Shown: positions 22,101-30,874 of the stretch, piece after piece
How the letters are laid out: each line of letters starts with the position of its first letter
Position numbering within the stretch: the first letter of the stretch is position 1
Assembly (NCBI RefSeq): GCF_003013715.1
Contig: NC_072814.1
Coordinates: 1,240,001 to 1,304,000 of the forward strand
Source of the DNA: Candidozyma auris
Lineage: Eukaryota > Ascomycota > Pichiomycetes > Serinales > Metschnikowiaceae
Direction: 5' to 3'
DNA: 64,000 bases
The notes under the pieces: model-generated
Seen by the model: the letters and a program-made list of their open reading frames with translations, nothing else
What the model was told of the DNA's origin: nothing
Database searches by the model: none
Program-made: the position numbers and the translations under genes

Positions 22101-22503
22101 TCCCGCTGAATCTTGGGATGCTTGCAAGGCTGGCCTTGCATGATGAAAGGGAAAGAGCGGATGCACAAAGGGACTGTGTTGGAAGAGGATACCTACTGGA
22201 GTAGGAGAACCTTGATTTGAGATGAAAGAGGGTCTTTATGTTTCATGTGACGTCTCTGTTAGCCCAATTGATTTTCATGTATCTCATCTCATCCCAATAA
22301 GTAAGTTATGTAACACACACGAAGAGACAATAGCGGCAGGACTCACCTATGTATGCAACGTAGCCAGAATCCTTTCTAAGCTGACATTTTCAACACCTAC
22401 AACGATCCCAAATACGCCATCGTCTGCTCTCTCTTCTGCTACCAATTTATGTCTTGGGTTGGGTGCGAAAAAGTGAAGGCTTAAGAGTCCCTCTTTCTTT
22501 GGT
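22101..22503. promoter_or_regulatory. FIS1 3' / TAD1 5' intergenic
   Basis: TGGGTGCGAAA, a member of the recurrent word family, lies at 22460-22470, only 34 bp before the TAD1 start. Nothing else was recognised. Confidence 0.4.
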
Positions 22504-23619
22504 ATGGCCCCCAGCCATGGGCTTGCAAATGAAATCGCTGCTGCTGTGACATCTGCTTTTGATCACATCAATTCTACTGCTGGAAAGCCTCGGGTTCGTG
22601 ATAACGGCGTCAGGGAATGGACTGTTCTTGCTGGTCTAGTATCAGTAGATGAGAAGGAGAACATTGAAGTCATCTGCTTGGCCACGGGCGTGAAGGCGCT
22701 ACCTGACCAGGTCAGAAAATACTCCAATGGGTGGGTGGTACACGATATGCATGCGGAGATTCTTTGTTTGAGGATGTTCAACTACTTGGTTTTGAAGGAT
22801 GTGGTGAGAGACAGAGAAGGAGAGGATTCAGTGTTCTTGGAAAGGGAAAATTCAAGGTTAAAGCTCAAGTCAAAAATTAAGATGGCTTTGTTCATATCAG
22901 AGCCTCCATGTGGCGATGCCTCCATGAGTTACGTTGCTCAGGGCCGTGAAGCTTGGGAAGAGCGAGCTGAGGAGCCAGCGGCAAAGAAACAGAAAAATGA
23001 AAGCTCAATCACGATAAACCGAGGAAGAGCTGGTTTTGATAAGCTTGGAGTTGTGAGAACGAAGCCGGGAAGAGCTGACAGCAACGTCACTTTGTCAAAG
23101 TCGTGCTCAGACAAGCTATGTTTACGGCAAGAGGTAGGTATCCTCAATCTGATCAACAGCTTTCTTGTGGATCCAGTATATCTAGACTACCTTGTATTGC
23201 CCAAGGAGAAGTTCCGAGAGGACGATTTTGAGAGGTGCTTCGAACGAATTGAGATAGAAAAAGGCAAGAAACTTGTGCCCTTGGTCTATGACAAAGACTC
23301 ATACAAATTCCATAAGTCCCCAGGCTCCGTGCCTTCTCCAGTAAGCCTTGTGAGCTCTCCAGCTTCCAGCATTGTACAAGTGTTATCCAATGGCGCCAAA
23401 TATGGTGGATTTGTCAAGAACAAACCACCTAAGCCCTCCGGCTCAAGTATCCTTTGCAACCAAAATATGGCACGAATTATCAAGCAACTCCCAGAATTCC
23501 AACAATTCAACTCCTACCTTGATATTAAGCAAGCTCTGGAAAGACATCATCTTAAGGCCAGCCTCGAGGCTGCTCTAGGCGACTGGATCCCAACTACACC
23601 TGACAACTTCCTTCTCTAA
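22504..23619 (+). CDS. TAD1: tRNA-specific adenosine deaminase (A37, tRNA-Ala)
   Basis: The protein has 371 aa; yeast Tad1 has 400. It deaminates adenosine 37 of tRNA-Ala to inosine and belongs to the ADAR-type A_deamin family. Zinc and catalytic residues are visible: H83-A84-E85 in DMHAEIL, Cys136 in EPPCGDASM, and Cys201 in SKSCSDKLC as the third ligand. The N-terminus REWTVLAGLV is also family-typical. It converges with the ankyrin-repeat gene, with 37 bp between stops. The same convergent pair exists in S. cerevisiae (YGL243W/YGL242C), which supports both calls. Confidence 0.93.
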   Translation: MAPSHGLANEIAAAVTSAFDHINSTAGKPRVRDNGVREWTVLAGLVSVDEKENIEVICLATGVKALPDQVRKYSNGWVVHDMHAEILCLRMFNYLVLKDVVRDREGEDSVFLERENSRLKLKSKIKMALFISEPPCGDASMSYVAQGREAWEERAEEPAAKKQKNESSITINRGRAGFDKLGVVRTKPGRADSNVTLSKSCSDKLCLRQEVGILNLINSFLVDPVYLDYLVLPKEKFREDDFERCFERIEIEKGKKLVPLVYDKDSYKFHKSPGSVPSPVSLVSSPASSIVQVLSNGAKYGGFVKNKPPKPSGSSILCNQNMARIIKQLPEFQQFNSYLDIKQALERHHLKASLEAALGDWIPTTPDNFLL

Positions 23620-23656
23620 AAAATGCATGCAGCTATTTACCAATGTCTTTTGAGTC

Positions 23657-24181
23657 TTACTCGCTATCGGAGGGTGACGCTGAGCCCTCGTCATCAAGAT
23701 CCTCCTCTGGTTCAGGCACCTCCCTGGTTAAGCTGCCAAACTCAGCGCTTTCCAAAAGCGTCCGAAGTTTCTCGTTTTCCCTCACGTAGTTTACTGGCTT
23801 CAATCCATGACGATCCACGATCTTAGCGTCCGAGCCAGCATCCACCAAGTTGTCAATTATGAAATAGCCATACTCTGGCTCGTCTCCGGCGAATTTCACC
23901 GCCAAATGCAACGGCGTGTCGCCGTCTCGGTTGAGCGGATCGATCTCTACGCCTTCCACATCCAAAACTGCGTCTATGAATTCCCAATTGCCTATCAGCG
24001 TGGCAAGATGTAAGGGGGAATTGCCGGTAATTACTTCCTTGGTTGTGTTAATGATATTGGCTAACTTCTCTTGCAGCCCTAACTCTTCCTTGATGGTATT
24101 GAAAAGCTCCACATTATTTCTTCTGGCACTCTCCAAGAGCTGTTCCGAATACGTAGCCCCTTCGCTGTTTTCTTGAGTCAT
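23657..24181 (-). CDS. ankyrin-repeat protein, YGL242C orthologue
   Basis: The protein has 174 aa. Two ankyrin repeats can be seen (GNSPLHLATLIGNWEFIDAVL and DGDTPLHLAVKF...IIDNLVDAGSD), with a degenerate third (DRHGLKPVNYVREN). The C-terminal tail is acidic and Ser-rich. Length, repeat number and the convergent position beside TAD1 all match S. cerevisiae YGL242C, whose function is not established. A role as adaptor or chaperone for a partner protein would be a guess. Confidence 0.82.
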   Translation of the reverse strand: MTQENSEGATYSEQLLESARRNNVELFNTIKEELGLQEKLANIINTTKEVITGNSPLHLATLIGNWEFIDAVLDVEGVEIDPLNRDGDTPLHLAVKFAGDEPEYGYFIIDNLVDAGSDAKIVDRHGLKPVNYVRENEKLRTLLESAEFGSLTREVPEPEEDLDDEGSASPSDSE

Positions 24182-24588
24182 TCGGGCTGTGCTGGAGGTT
24201 GGTGATAGTACGCATTTACCACTCTAAGGTGGATCCTTGTGGTGTCTGGGTGTCGAGTTCAACTACTGTCTCCAGACATCATCACCAGGACAATGAATGG
24301 AATTGTATTCTGTGTGTATGAAACGAATTTAAAGAGATTTGCACTGAATTGCATTTGTCTGCTTTGTTCTTTTATGGTTCTTCTTTGACGCTAATCATAC
24401 ATGCGGTTAACTACTTTGAGCTTTGCGAATGGTTGCAAAACGCTCAAAATTATCAACAGTGTACTCCTCAGAATGCTTTTTAGACAAATGTCGAGTATGA
24501 AATATCATGAACGCCGAGTCTCATGCTTTCTCTTGATTGAGTCTACACTTCACTCCAAAAATATGTCCATAACCTATCTACCACCTGA
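24182..24588. other. intergenic, ankyrin gene 5' / HOL1-like gene 3'
   Basis: TGGTTGCAAAA lies at 24430-24440, about 250 bp upstream of the ankyrin-repeat gene. No gene or RNA was recognised. Confidence 0.4.
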
Positions 24589-26208
24589 TCATTCCATTGC
24601 GGATACCTTTTCATAAACAAATCTTGTCTTCCGCCTGATGTTCTTTCCAAAAACGATAAATACCAAAAAGCTTCCGTTGATCACAATCGAAAGCATAAAC
24701 ATCAACCACGTTGTCGTGGCTAATCCACAACGATTGAGCCACGGCTGGATCGCAAACGTGAACCCACACCCAATCATGTTTCGGAGAAACAAGATAAGCA
24801 CAAGCGACTCAGAGGCCGCTTCGGTGTAACTGTCAATTGCGTAGGTCAAGCAAATTGGGCCTGCTGCAGCCATGGCAAACCCGAGAAACCCTTGACCCAC
24901 TATGATAGAAACAGCCCAAGGCTCTTGCTTGAGAGGTGCAATGCAATACGCTATAAGGCCGCCAGCGTTGAACAAAGTGGGCGCAATCATGGCCCACAAT
25001 CTGAACTCGGGCTCGAGAATACCGTTATTTCTATGAGCTAGTTTGACGGTAAGCCAATCGACAAAAGGGCCTCCGTAGATCATACCGATCAAGCTTCCTC
25101 CAAGGGCAGAAAGATTCGACAAGCCGACAGACGATGTCGAAAAGTCATAGTATGTGGTGTAAAGCTCCGATTGGGTGGTCGTGATGAGCGAGAGCCACAT
25201 CATCTGGGCTCCATACACAATGCCCAGCCACACGACTGCTGGGAAACATGCTGTGTAGATGGGCTTGGAGAAGATCTTCCAGAACGGTTTCTTGTCGTTG
25301 TATTCGAGCTCTAGAAGCTGCATTCTCTTCTTATAAGATCTCTTTGGCTTTGGCGATGCGATATATGAGTCGGACTCATCCACTGGATCCAGGCTGACGA
25401 AGGACTTTCCCTTGGATTCTTCTGGGGTCTCAGACTCATTCATCATGGCAGTCTCTCTCAGTTTGATCTGGTGCAAGATCTCGTTTTCGGCCTCGCTGCC
25501 GTCTCTGGTGAACGAGGTGTCCTCCATTAAAACCAATTGCACCACGAAAAGCACACAGAGAATTATCACCTGAAGCTTGAACGCCCACTGCCAGCTGGGC
25601 AAGTACGACGCCACCACGGGACCAATATAACTTCCGAAGTAAATCGCAAACACAAGCCATGAAAGCCTGCTAGCCCTCTCGTGGACAAAAAACACGTCTG
25701 TGGAGGAAATCTCCACCAAAGAGTTGGTGGGAGCAGCAGCAAACCCACACACAGACATCAGCGCCATGATGTAGCTGACGTTATCTGCGTGGATCGCCAA
25801 AGCGTTACCCACCACCGCCAAAGCGGTACAAAACAAGTACACGCCTCTTCTGCCCACCTTCATTGCCGTGGGCTGCAAAACCACACACCCAACTCCCAAA
25901 AACAAAAAGTTGAGTGCCTGTGCAACATTAAGTCTCGAGGCAGTCACCCCAAACGCTTCCTGCCACTCCCCCCAGTATGGGCCTCCCCAGTTCACCGTGA
26001 TGGCCAAAAACACACTCCATACCCATAGTAGGATGAACTGGAGGTTTTTCTTTCTTTTGCTCCACCGCAATGGGTCGTTGATGTCGTCCAGCGGCTGTGG
26101 TTGCAAAATGATATTCTCGTTTCCATCTTGCACTTTTTGCACATTTAGCGTGCCCGCCAAATCCAACAAGTGGACTGTTCCAGGAACGTGGTCTGGATCA
26201 GACGACAT
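24589..26208 (-). CDS. HOL1-like MFS transporter (DHA1 family)
   Basis: The protein has 539 aa. The N-terminus has the Hol1-type arrangement VPGTVHLLD...ILQPQP...DINDPLRWSKRKK. About twelve membrane segments follow, split by a hydrophilic central loop (about 240-300). KVGRRGVYL is the MFS loop 2-3 motif and LVEISSTDVFFVHERA the drug/H+ antiporter-type segment. S. cerevisiae Hol1 imports polyamines and some cations. CTG-clade yeasts have several Hol1 relatives, so substrate and orthology stay open. The mRNA leader appears to hold several upstream ATGs, listed separately. The gene is isolated, with a 2.3-kb divergent region shared with RPE1. Confidence 0.82.
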   Translation of the reverse strand: MSSDPDHVPGTVHLLDLAGTLNVQKVQDGNENIILQPQPLDDINDPLRWSKRKKNLQFILLWVWSVFLAITVNWGGPYWGEWQEAFGVTASRLNVAQALNFLFLGVGCVVLQPTAMKVGRRGVYLFCTALAVVGNALAIHADNVSYIMALMSVCGFAAAPTNSLVEISSTDVFFVHERASRLSWLVFAIYFGSYIGPVVASYLPSWQWAFKLQVIILCVLFVVQLVLMEDTSFTRDGSEAENEILHQIKLRETAMMNESETPEESKGKSFVSLDPVDESDSYIASPKPKRSYKKRMQLLELEYNDKKPFWKIFSKPIYTACFPAVVWLGIVYGAQMMWLSLITTTQSELYTTYYDFSTSSVGLSNLSALGGSLIGMIYGGPFVDWLTVKLAHRNNGILEPEFRLWAMIAPTLFNAGGLIAYCIAPLKQEPWAVSIIVGQGFLGFAMAAAGPICLTYAIDSYTEAASESLVLILFLRNMIGCGFTFAIQPWLNRCGLATTTWLMFMLSIVINGSFLVFIVFGKNIRRKTRFVYEKVSAME

Positions 26209-26280
26209 TTCAAAGCTATCGTATCATCGTCGTTGAAATCCATCTTGTACTTATGCTTTTCTTGTAAGTGTGGGGGAGAG

Positions 26281-26304
26281 TTATCGCAGCTGGGCCGGAT
26301 CCAT
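26281..26304 (-). promoter_or_regulatory. uORF (7 codons) in the HOL1-like leader
   Basis: An ATG at 26304 opens MDPAQ-(CTG)-R and stops at 26281, 73 nt upstream of the main start codon. If the mRNA starts downstream of the TATA-like element near 26450, this uORF lies in the leader. It does not end in the Pro-Ser-stop motif of the S. cerevisiae HOL1 uORF. Confidence 0.35.
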
Positions 26305-26382
26305 ATTCCTGATGTGGAAACCTTTGCGCTCGCGCTAACGTCCCCCACAAGGTGGACGGTGAAAGCACAATCTGGCGGAAAT

Positions 26383-26436
26383 TTACGAGCGGAAAGGGCA
26401 AATAAAAGTTTGCATCGTGGGCCTACAGATAAACAT
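26383..26436 (-). promoter_or_regulatory. uORF (17 codons) in the HOL1-like leader
   Basis: MFICRPTMQTFICPFRS followed by TAA. It begins just downstream of a TATA-like element (about 26450-26457 on the minus strand), so its inclusion in the transcript is uncertain. An internal in-frame ATG would give a 10-codon version. Confidence 0.3.
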
Positions 26437-27403
26437 TGAAAAACGTCAATTTTATATTTGGTTTGGATACTGTTTGTGGGGACAACAGGGTATTCCGTGT
26501 TCAGTTTGGGTGCAAAAAGGAAAAAGTAGACCTTCCATTGTGCTCGCCGTTAGAACTCAACAATGGAAATAAAAGAGTGGAGAAAAAGAAACTAAGCTGC
26601 AACAACGACAGAAATGTATGGGGTTTCTAATCTTCTGGGTTTATAGTGCTCTCCTTCTTCTGATCAATTGGATTCCCTTATGCGAATGCAGTGGGATTGA
26701 TCCCTTTCCGATCCTTCTCTATATGCTTTAAGGGTTATTCTGCATCGCCGACGATTTAAGGGGGACGTTCTTCGATTATTTCGTTTATAAGTGTGGTGAA
26801 GTGACCCTCAATTGAGTATCGATCTGGGTCTGAGGTGTGAGGATGAATCCAATTGAAGATAGGCATATCCTAGTTCTTGATTTATATGAGTTGATGACCG
26901 ACGATCGTGGAAGGTTTAGAATCGATGGAGGTATAAAATGTGGGACAAGATGTGGCTGAAGCATCGGGGAAGGCGTGCTCAAAAGAAATAACACTTTTCA
27001 TACAGATATGTGGTCGAAGAAGAGCTCGCCCACATTCATGTCAAACAGTATTACGATATCCAAAAAAGGGTTCCTGCTGGCCGCTCACGCCTCGTATCTT
27101 ATTTTGTCACCTTAGCGCACTTCAACGAGATTCCGCCCAAGCAACGCTAGAGGCACAGCAGGTAGGACCCTTATGCAAAATCTTGGCTTCTGAAGAGATG
27201 GGGTTACCGCCGACCCATCTTTCACTGTGTCACGGTATCTAGCTCTCTCAACGATTCGATTCCGCTTCAAAACAAAGGGGTTTTATCGGTAGATAGAAAT
27301 ATGATGGATATATTTCTCCAACGCTTTTGGACAAGTGGTCGACTACCACAATATTATGGAAATTGTTTACTCATTAAATTGACTCAACTAAAGTACGGTT
27401 TGA

Positions 27404-27447
27404 AATAATAAAAAAATAAAAATAAAAAAATAAAAAAATAAAAAATA
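27404..27447. repeat. A-rich low-complexity tract (AAAAAATA-like)
   Basis: The tract consists of repeated runs of five to seven A separated by single T. It is likely nucleosome-disfavouring DNA or replication slippage, and carries no coding potential. Confidence 0.7.
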
Positions 27448-28447
27448 CCCTCAGGAGGCTGCTCTCTATTCGACACTCGGTGTATGTATATTTACGAGAC
27501 GGACAAAACTGAGACCAGCGGATTAGGCTGCTCTCAGTCTGAATTTCCGAATGGCCGAAAGCCCGTTCAAGAAACTCAGGAGGTGCTGTAACCATTGCAG
27601 AATTCCTCAGTTATTTTTTGTGGGGAAGATGTAGTAATAAATTGAGTATCGTGCAACTAATCAAGGGCACTAAAATATGTCGTAAAAACTAAGATTTAGA
27701 TCTCATCTAGGACAATTCTAAATTCGAATTCCTAAAATTTTGTAAAAATGGTTCGTGAAGAATCGTAGCAAGCGTGTCTGATGAATTTCTAGAAAATACT
27801 CACAATATGAGCACTTCTCTTGTGATTCGATCCCAAATAGTACAATGAAGCACTCTCCTTCCATTATTTTTAGGGCAAGAATCTCAATACTGGCTTTGAT
27901 AAAATCCGTTGAGAGAAAGAGTTCCTTATCATTATTCATGAAGTTAAATAGTATGTCAATTACGAGCACTCACATAAGTCCAAGGAGTTTCAAGTCAGGA
28001 CCAAAGCCTCAATTCTTTCCAATCTGTCATTGCAAAAACCCTGAAGCCCACATGTACTTCAAACGGCAAGCAATCTGTACTTGACCTCCGTATTCTGCTT
28101 CCATCAACTATCACAGCGAGAGAGACTTCAGTGTCAAATTACGCTTTCAAAGCTATTTGTGAAAATTATTCTGGGGAATTCCGTTCTAAGTGTCTCTAGA
28201 GCTAAACATCGGCTTTTTTCACCGTTCACTAACTCACCCACACTAAATCTCTTTTGCTCAGCTAAACTATATTCCAAGCAGCAAAGTGGATAATCACAGA
28301 ATCAATTTTCATCATGTGACAACCAGAATCTCCCACGTTAAAAACCTAATCCTCTTCCCTACAACCACAAAAATTTGGAAGCCCTCATGGTAACATTCCT
28401 CAGCTTGCCCAACCCTCACTAATTCCCCCCAGAATCTCCAGTACCTT

Positions 28448-28458
28448 TTTCGCAGCCA
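28448..28458 (-). promoter_or_regulatory. TGGCTGCGAAA site upstream of RPE1
   Basis: An exact copy of the recurrent 11-mer, with its edge 84 bp before the RPE1 ATG. No factor is known to me. Confidence 0.5.
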
Positions 28459-28541
28459 ATGTGGCACCCGTCCACCAGCTACCTTGCTATCGAGCCCAGA
28501 TCCATTATCTTACCAACTACGTTCCAACACCAACCTTCATC

Positions 28542-29234
28542 ATGGTTAAAGCAATTATTGCCCCCTCGATTCTTGCGCTGGACTTCGCCAACTTGGGATG
28601 TAACTGCCACAAGATGTACGATTCTGGTGCTGATTGGCTCCACATCGACGTCATGGACGGCCACTTTGTGCCCAACATCAGCTTGGGGCCTCCAATTGTC
28701 AGCAGCTTGCGTAAAGAGTTCCCCAGAAAGGCCGAGAAAACGTTTTTTGATTGTCACATGATGGTGCTGGAGCCTGAGAAGTGGGTGCCTGAGATAGCCA
28801 AGGCCGGCGGTGATCAGTATACTTTCCACTACGAGTCTACCAAGGACCCAAAGGGACTTATCAAGTTAATCAAGGAACACGGCATGAAGCCTGCGTGTGC
28901 AGTGAAGCCAGATACGGCCGTGGACGTTTTGTATGAGTTGGGAGACGATTTGCATATGGCATTGATTATGACGGTGGAACCCGGATTTGGCGGGCAGAAG
29001 TTTATGGCTAACATGATGCCCAAAGTGGACGCCTTGAGAAAGAAGTTCCCAAATTTGAACATCCAGGTCGACGGTGGCTTGGGCAGAGAAACGGTTCCCG
29101 CTGCTGCTGACGCTGGTGCCAATGTCATTGTAGCAGGTACCTCCTGCTTCACGGCTCCCGACCCAGCTGAGCTCATTGACTTTATGAGAGAAACTGTAAA
29201 CAACAGCTTGAAAGCAAAAGGGTATTACTCTTGA
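28542..29234 (+). CDS. RPE1: D-ribulose-5-phosphate 3-epimerase
   Basis: The protein has 230 aa. It interconverts ribulose-5-P and xylulose-5-P in the non-oxidative pentose phosphate pathway, as a cytosolic TIM barrel. [29 protein letters not shown] and VDGGLG contain the metal ligands (His and Asp) and the phosphate site of the family. The ATG is at [11 protein letters not shown]; the frame upstream begins only with GTG. Both in-frame CTG codons I found (residues 13 and 76) sit where homologues have Ser (PSILASDF and MMVSxPE), good evidence for CUG as Ser. It converges with ALB1, as in S. cerevisiae (YJL121C/YJL122W). Confidence 0.97.
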   Translation: MVKAIIAPSILALDFANLGCNCHKMYDSGADWLHIDVMDGHFVPNISLGPPIVSSLRKEFPRKAEKTFFDCHMMVLEPEKWVPEIAKAGGDQYTFHYESTKDPKGLIKLIKEHGMKPACAVKPDTAVDVLYELGDDLHMALIMTVEPGFGGQKFMANMMPKVDALRKKFPNLNIQVDGGLGRETVPAAADAGANVIVAGTSCFTAPDPAELIDFMRETVNNSLKAKGYYS

Positions 29235-29366
29235 ATTTGACATATTGGCTTCTTGCTTGCTGCGATATTTTGCAGAATAGTCCAGTTATCTTAGAGAATG
29301 TCTATTACCGATACACCAAATGAACAAAAAAATACATGAAGTTATGTCATCTCCCTTCCCATCTCT

Positions 29367-29873
29367 TTAGAATGCTTGCACGCCAATAGTGGTGCCCTCA
29401 CTTGTAACATTCAAGTTCATTCCTACGGCGTCTGTGTCGTCAATCACTGCCCAAAGCGCCTGCTTCACCTTATCCAAATGGGTAGGTTCCTTCTCATGCT
29501 TCTTTTTCCTTGGAATTCTACTTTCACCATCGCCCATCTCGATGTCCATGTCTTCCTTTGCTTGAAGATCGATACTCAACTGCTCATTTCGCTTAGCAAT
29601 ATACCTGCTGTTTCTTTCAAGCTTTTTCGCTCTTTTCCCGCTAAGAGTATTGGTGGTAACCCCGCTGCTTGGTGTTGGGCCTTCTCCGGTATAAAGAGCT
29701 ACGGCCTTGGAGTCGGTGGGTCTGGGGACGGTATTCTTGTTGTATCTGCCGTGAGATGATCTGGTGGGCAATGCGGTGGCAGCACGGGCTGCTCTCTTTT
29801 TGGCGAGCTGCTGGGCGTGATGAGCTCTGTGGATTTTATTTTTGGGCTTATTCACAGCGTTTCTCGAAGGCAT
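29367..29873 (-). CDS. ALB1: 60S ribosome shuttling factor Alb1
   Basis: The protein has 168 aa; S. cerevisiae Alb1 has 175. Alb1 binds Arx1 on pre-60S particles and shuttles between nucleus and cytoplasm. The very basic N-terminus (MPSRNAVNKPKNKIHRAHHA, then KKRAAR) and the motif TLSGKRAKKLERNSRYIAKR are characteristic, followed by an acidic stretch and a basic patch. Convergence with RPE1, as in S. cerevisiae, strengthens the call. TGGATGCGAAA lies about 50 bp upstream of the start, between ALB1 and the tRNA gene. Confidence 0.9.
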   Translation of the reverse strand: MPSRNAVNKPKNKIHRAHHAQQLAKKRAARAATALPTRSSHGRYNKNTVPRPTDSKAVALYTGEGPTPSSGVTTNTLSGKRAKKLERNSRYIAKRNEQLSIDLQAKEDMDIEMGDGESRIPRKKKHEKEPTHLDKVKQALWAVIDDTDAVGMNLNVTSEGTTIGVQAF

Positions 29874-29924
29874 TGTAGATGTAATGAGTAGGAAGATGTA
29901 AATATCTTGTTATCAAAGATGAGA

Positions 29925-29935
29925 TGGATGCGAAA
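29925..29935 (+). promoter_or_regulatory. TGGATGCGAAA site upstream of ALB1
   Basis: A one-base variant of the recurrent 11-mer, about 50 bp before the ALB1 start codon. It continues into an A run. Confidence 0.35.
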
Positions 29936-29965
29936 AAAAATGAGTACTAATACTCAAAAAAGAAA

Positions 29966-30049
29966 TCTCCCGGGGGTGAGTCGAACACCCGATCTCAAGA
30001 TTACAATCACATTACAGTCTCGCGCCTTAGCCAGCTTGGCCACCGAGAG
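29966..30049 (-). tRNA. tRNA-Tyr (GTA) with a 10-nt intron
   Basis: A full cloverleaf is present on the minus strand. The acceptor CTCTCGG pairs with CCGGGAG, giving the C1-G72 pair typical of eukaryotic tRNA-Tyr, with discriminator A at 29966. The D arm is TGGCCAAGCTGGCTAAGGC. The anticodon stem CGAGA pairs with TCTTG, with anticodon GTA at 30013-30015. The T arm is GGGTG-TTCGACT-CACCC. An intron of about 10 nt (30002-30011) follows position 37, as in all yeast tRNA-Tyr genes; exact cut sites could shift by a base. The sequence is very close to S. cerevisiae tRNA-Tyr. Confidence 0.97.
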
Positions 30050-30668
30050 GATTTCTTAGGAAAACAAAGCAAACTATCATGATATTCTTATTGTTACAAA
30101 CCGATTTTTGTCACTAGAATGCTTTAAAGGATCTCTGTCCCTTTTTTAAATATATTTTGATGTTTTTTATGTTTTAATTTACCACTAAGCCTCTCAAATC
30201 TCGACTTTTCCACTACAAAGAGCAGCTTTGGAGAATAAAGTAAGTTTTTGGGCCACTCGAATCTTATTTAACTTACCGTTGGGGGTTCAGAAGGTAATAT
30301 CTAAGGATTCATAGAGTCATTTCTCTCTCTTGATTGATTTCCAAGCATTGGCGATGAAATTCAAGCCCCTCAATTGCCGTAAATAAACCTTCAGATCCTT
30401 TAAACATGCAGTTGTTTCTGGAAAAGAGCGTGTCATACATGAGAGGTCAGATATGATACTTTTTCTGGAGAAAGTCAGCTGGCTGCCACCTTACTTCCTG
30501 GTTTAACGTCGGCAGCCTCGTGAAGCTACATTAAATCTTGCATTAAGGGCCTCTTACAACAGCACTTTGAAATAAACATGATATTCACTATAAACTAGAG
30601 GGAAAGGTAAAGCATCAATACTTAGTCCTCAACTCAAGCAAAGCAATCATCAGCGGCCATTTCTTCTT
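30050..30668. other. intergenic between tRNA-Tyr and metallothionein
   Basis: AT-rich DNA with no recognisable gene. This is the upstream flank of the tRNA and the 3' flank of the metallothionein. Confidence 0.4.
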
Positions 30669-30761
30669 TTAATTGTCGCATTTGCACAGCGACGAGCAAG
30701 TGCACTGGGCACAAGCGCATGGGTTACATTTGCAGTGTTTAGCTGGAGCAGACATGTTCAT
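30669..30761 (-). CDS. small Cys-rich metallothionein
   Basis: The protein has 30 aa from the first ATG, or 28 if the second ATG two codons on (MSAPAKH) is used. The core CKCNPCACAQCTCSSLCKC has eight cysteines in Cys-x-Cys and Cys-x2-Cys spacing, the hallmark of copper/cadmium-binding metallothioneins. The size is close to the 26-residue Neurospora copper protein and far below S. cerevisiae Cup1 (61 aa). The frame upstream of the first ATG has only a TTG start. A good TATA box (30824-30831) lies about 65 bp upstream. GCTG-core sequences, the core bound by copper-responsive factors such as Ace1/Amt1, occur further upstream. The metal bound is not shown by sequence. Confidence 0.8.
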   Translation of the reverse strand: MNMSAPAKHCKCNPCACAQCTCSSLCKCDN

Positions 30762-30823
30762 AATCTGGATTAGTGATGATGGTATGGTAACAAGAGAAGA
30801 CGGATCGGAGAAATATGTACCTC

Positions 30824-30831
30824 TATTTATA
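30824..30831 (-). promoter_or_regulatory. TATA box of the metallothionein gene
   Basis: TATAAATA on the minus strand, 63 bp before the first ATG, a strong TATA as expected for an inducible gene. Confidence 0.7.
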
Positions 30832-30863
30832 CCTTTTTCTGAGCGGTTTTTGCCCAAATGAAA

Positions 30864-30874
30864 TGGCTGCGAAA
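30864..30874 (+). promoter_or_regulatory. TGGCTGCGAAA site upstream of the metallothionein
   Basis: An exact copy of the recurrent word, about 33 bp upstream of the TATA box. It contains GCTG, so a metal-factor reading is an alternative to the general-factor idea. Confidence 0.45.

Larger units (their letters stand above)
26209..28541. other. 2.3-kb divergent region HOL1-like / RPE1
   Basis: No coding frame looks real. Besides the uORFs it holds TGGGTGCAAAA at 26507-26517, an A-rich low-complexity run with spaced T at about 27404-27447, and an exact minus-strand TGGCTGCGAAA at 28448-28458, about 85 bp before RPE1. Confidence 0.5.
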
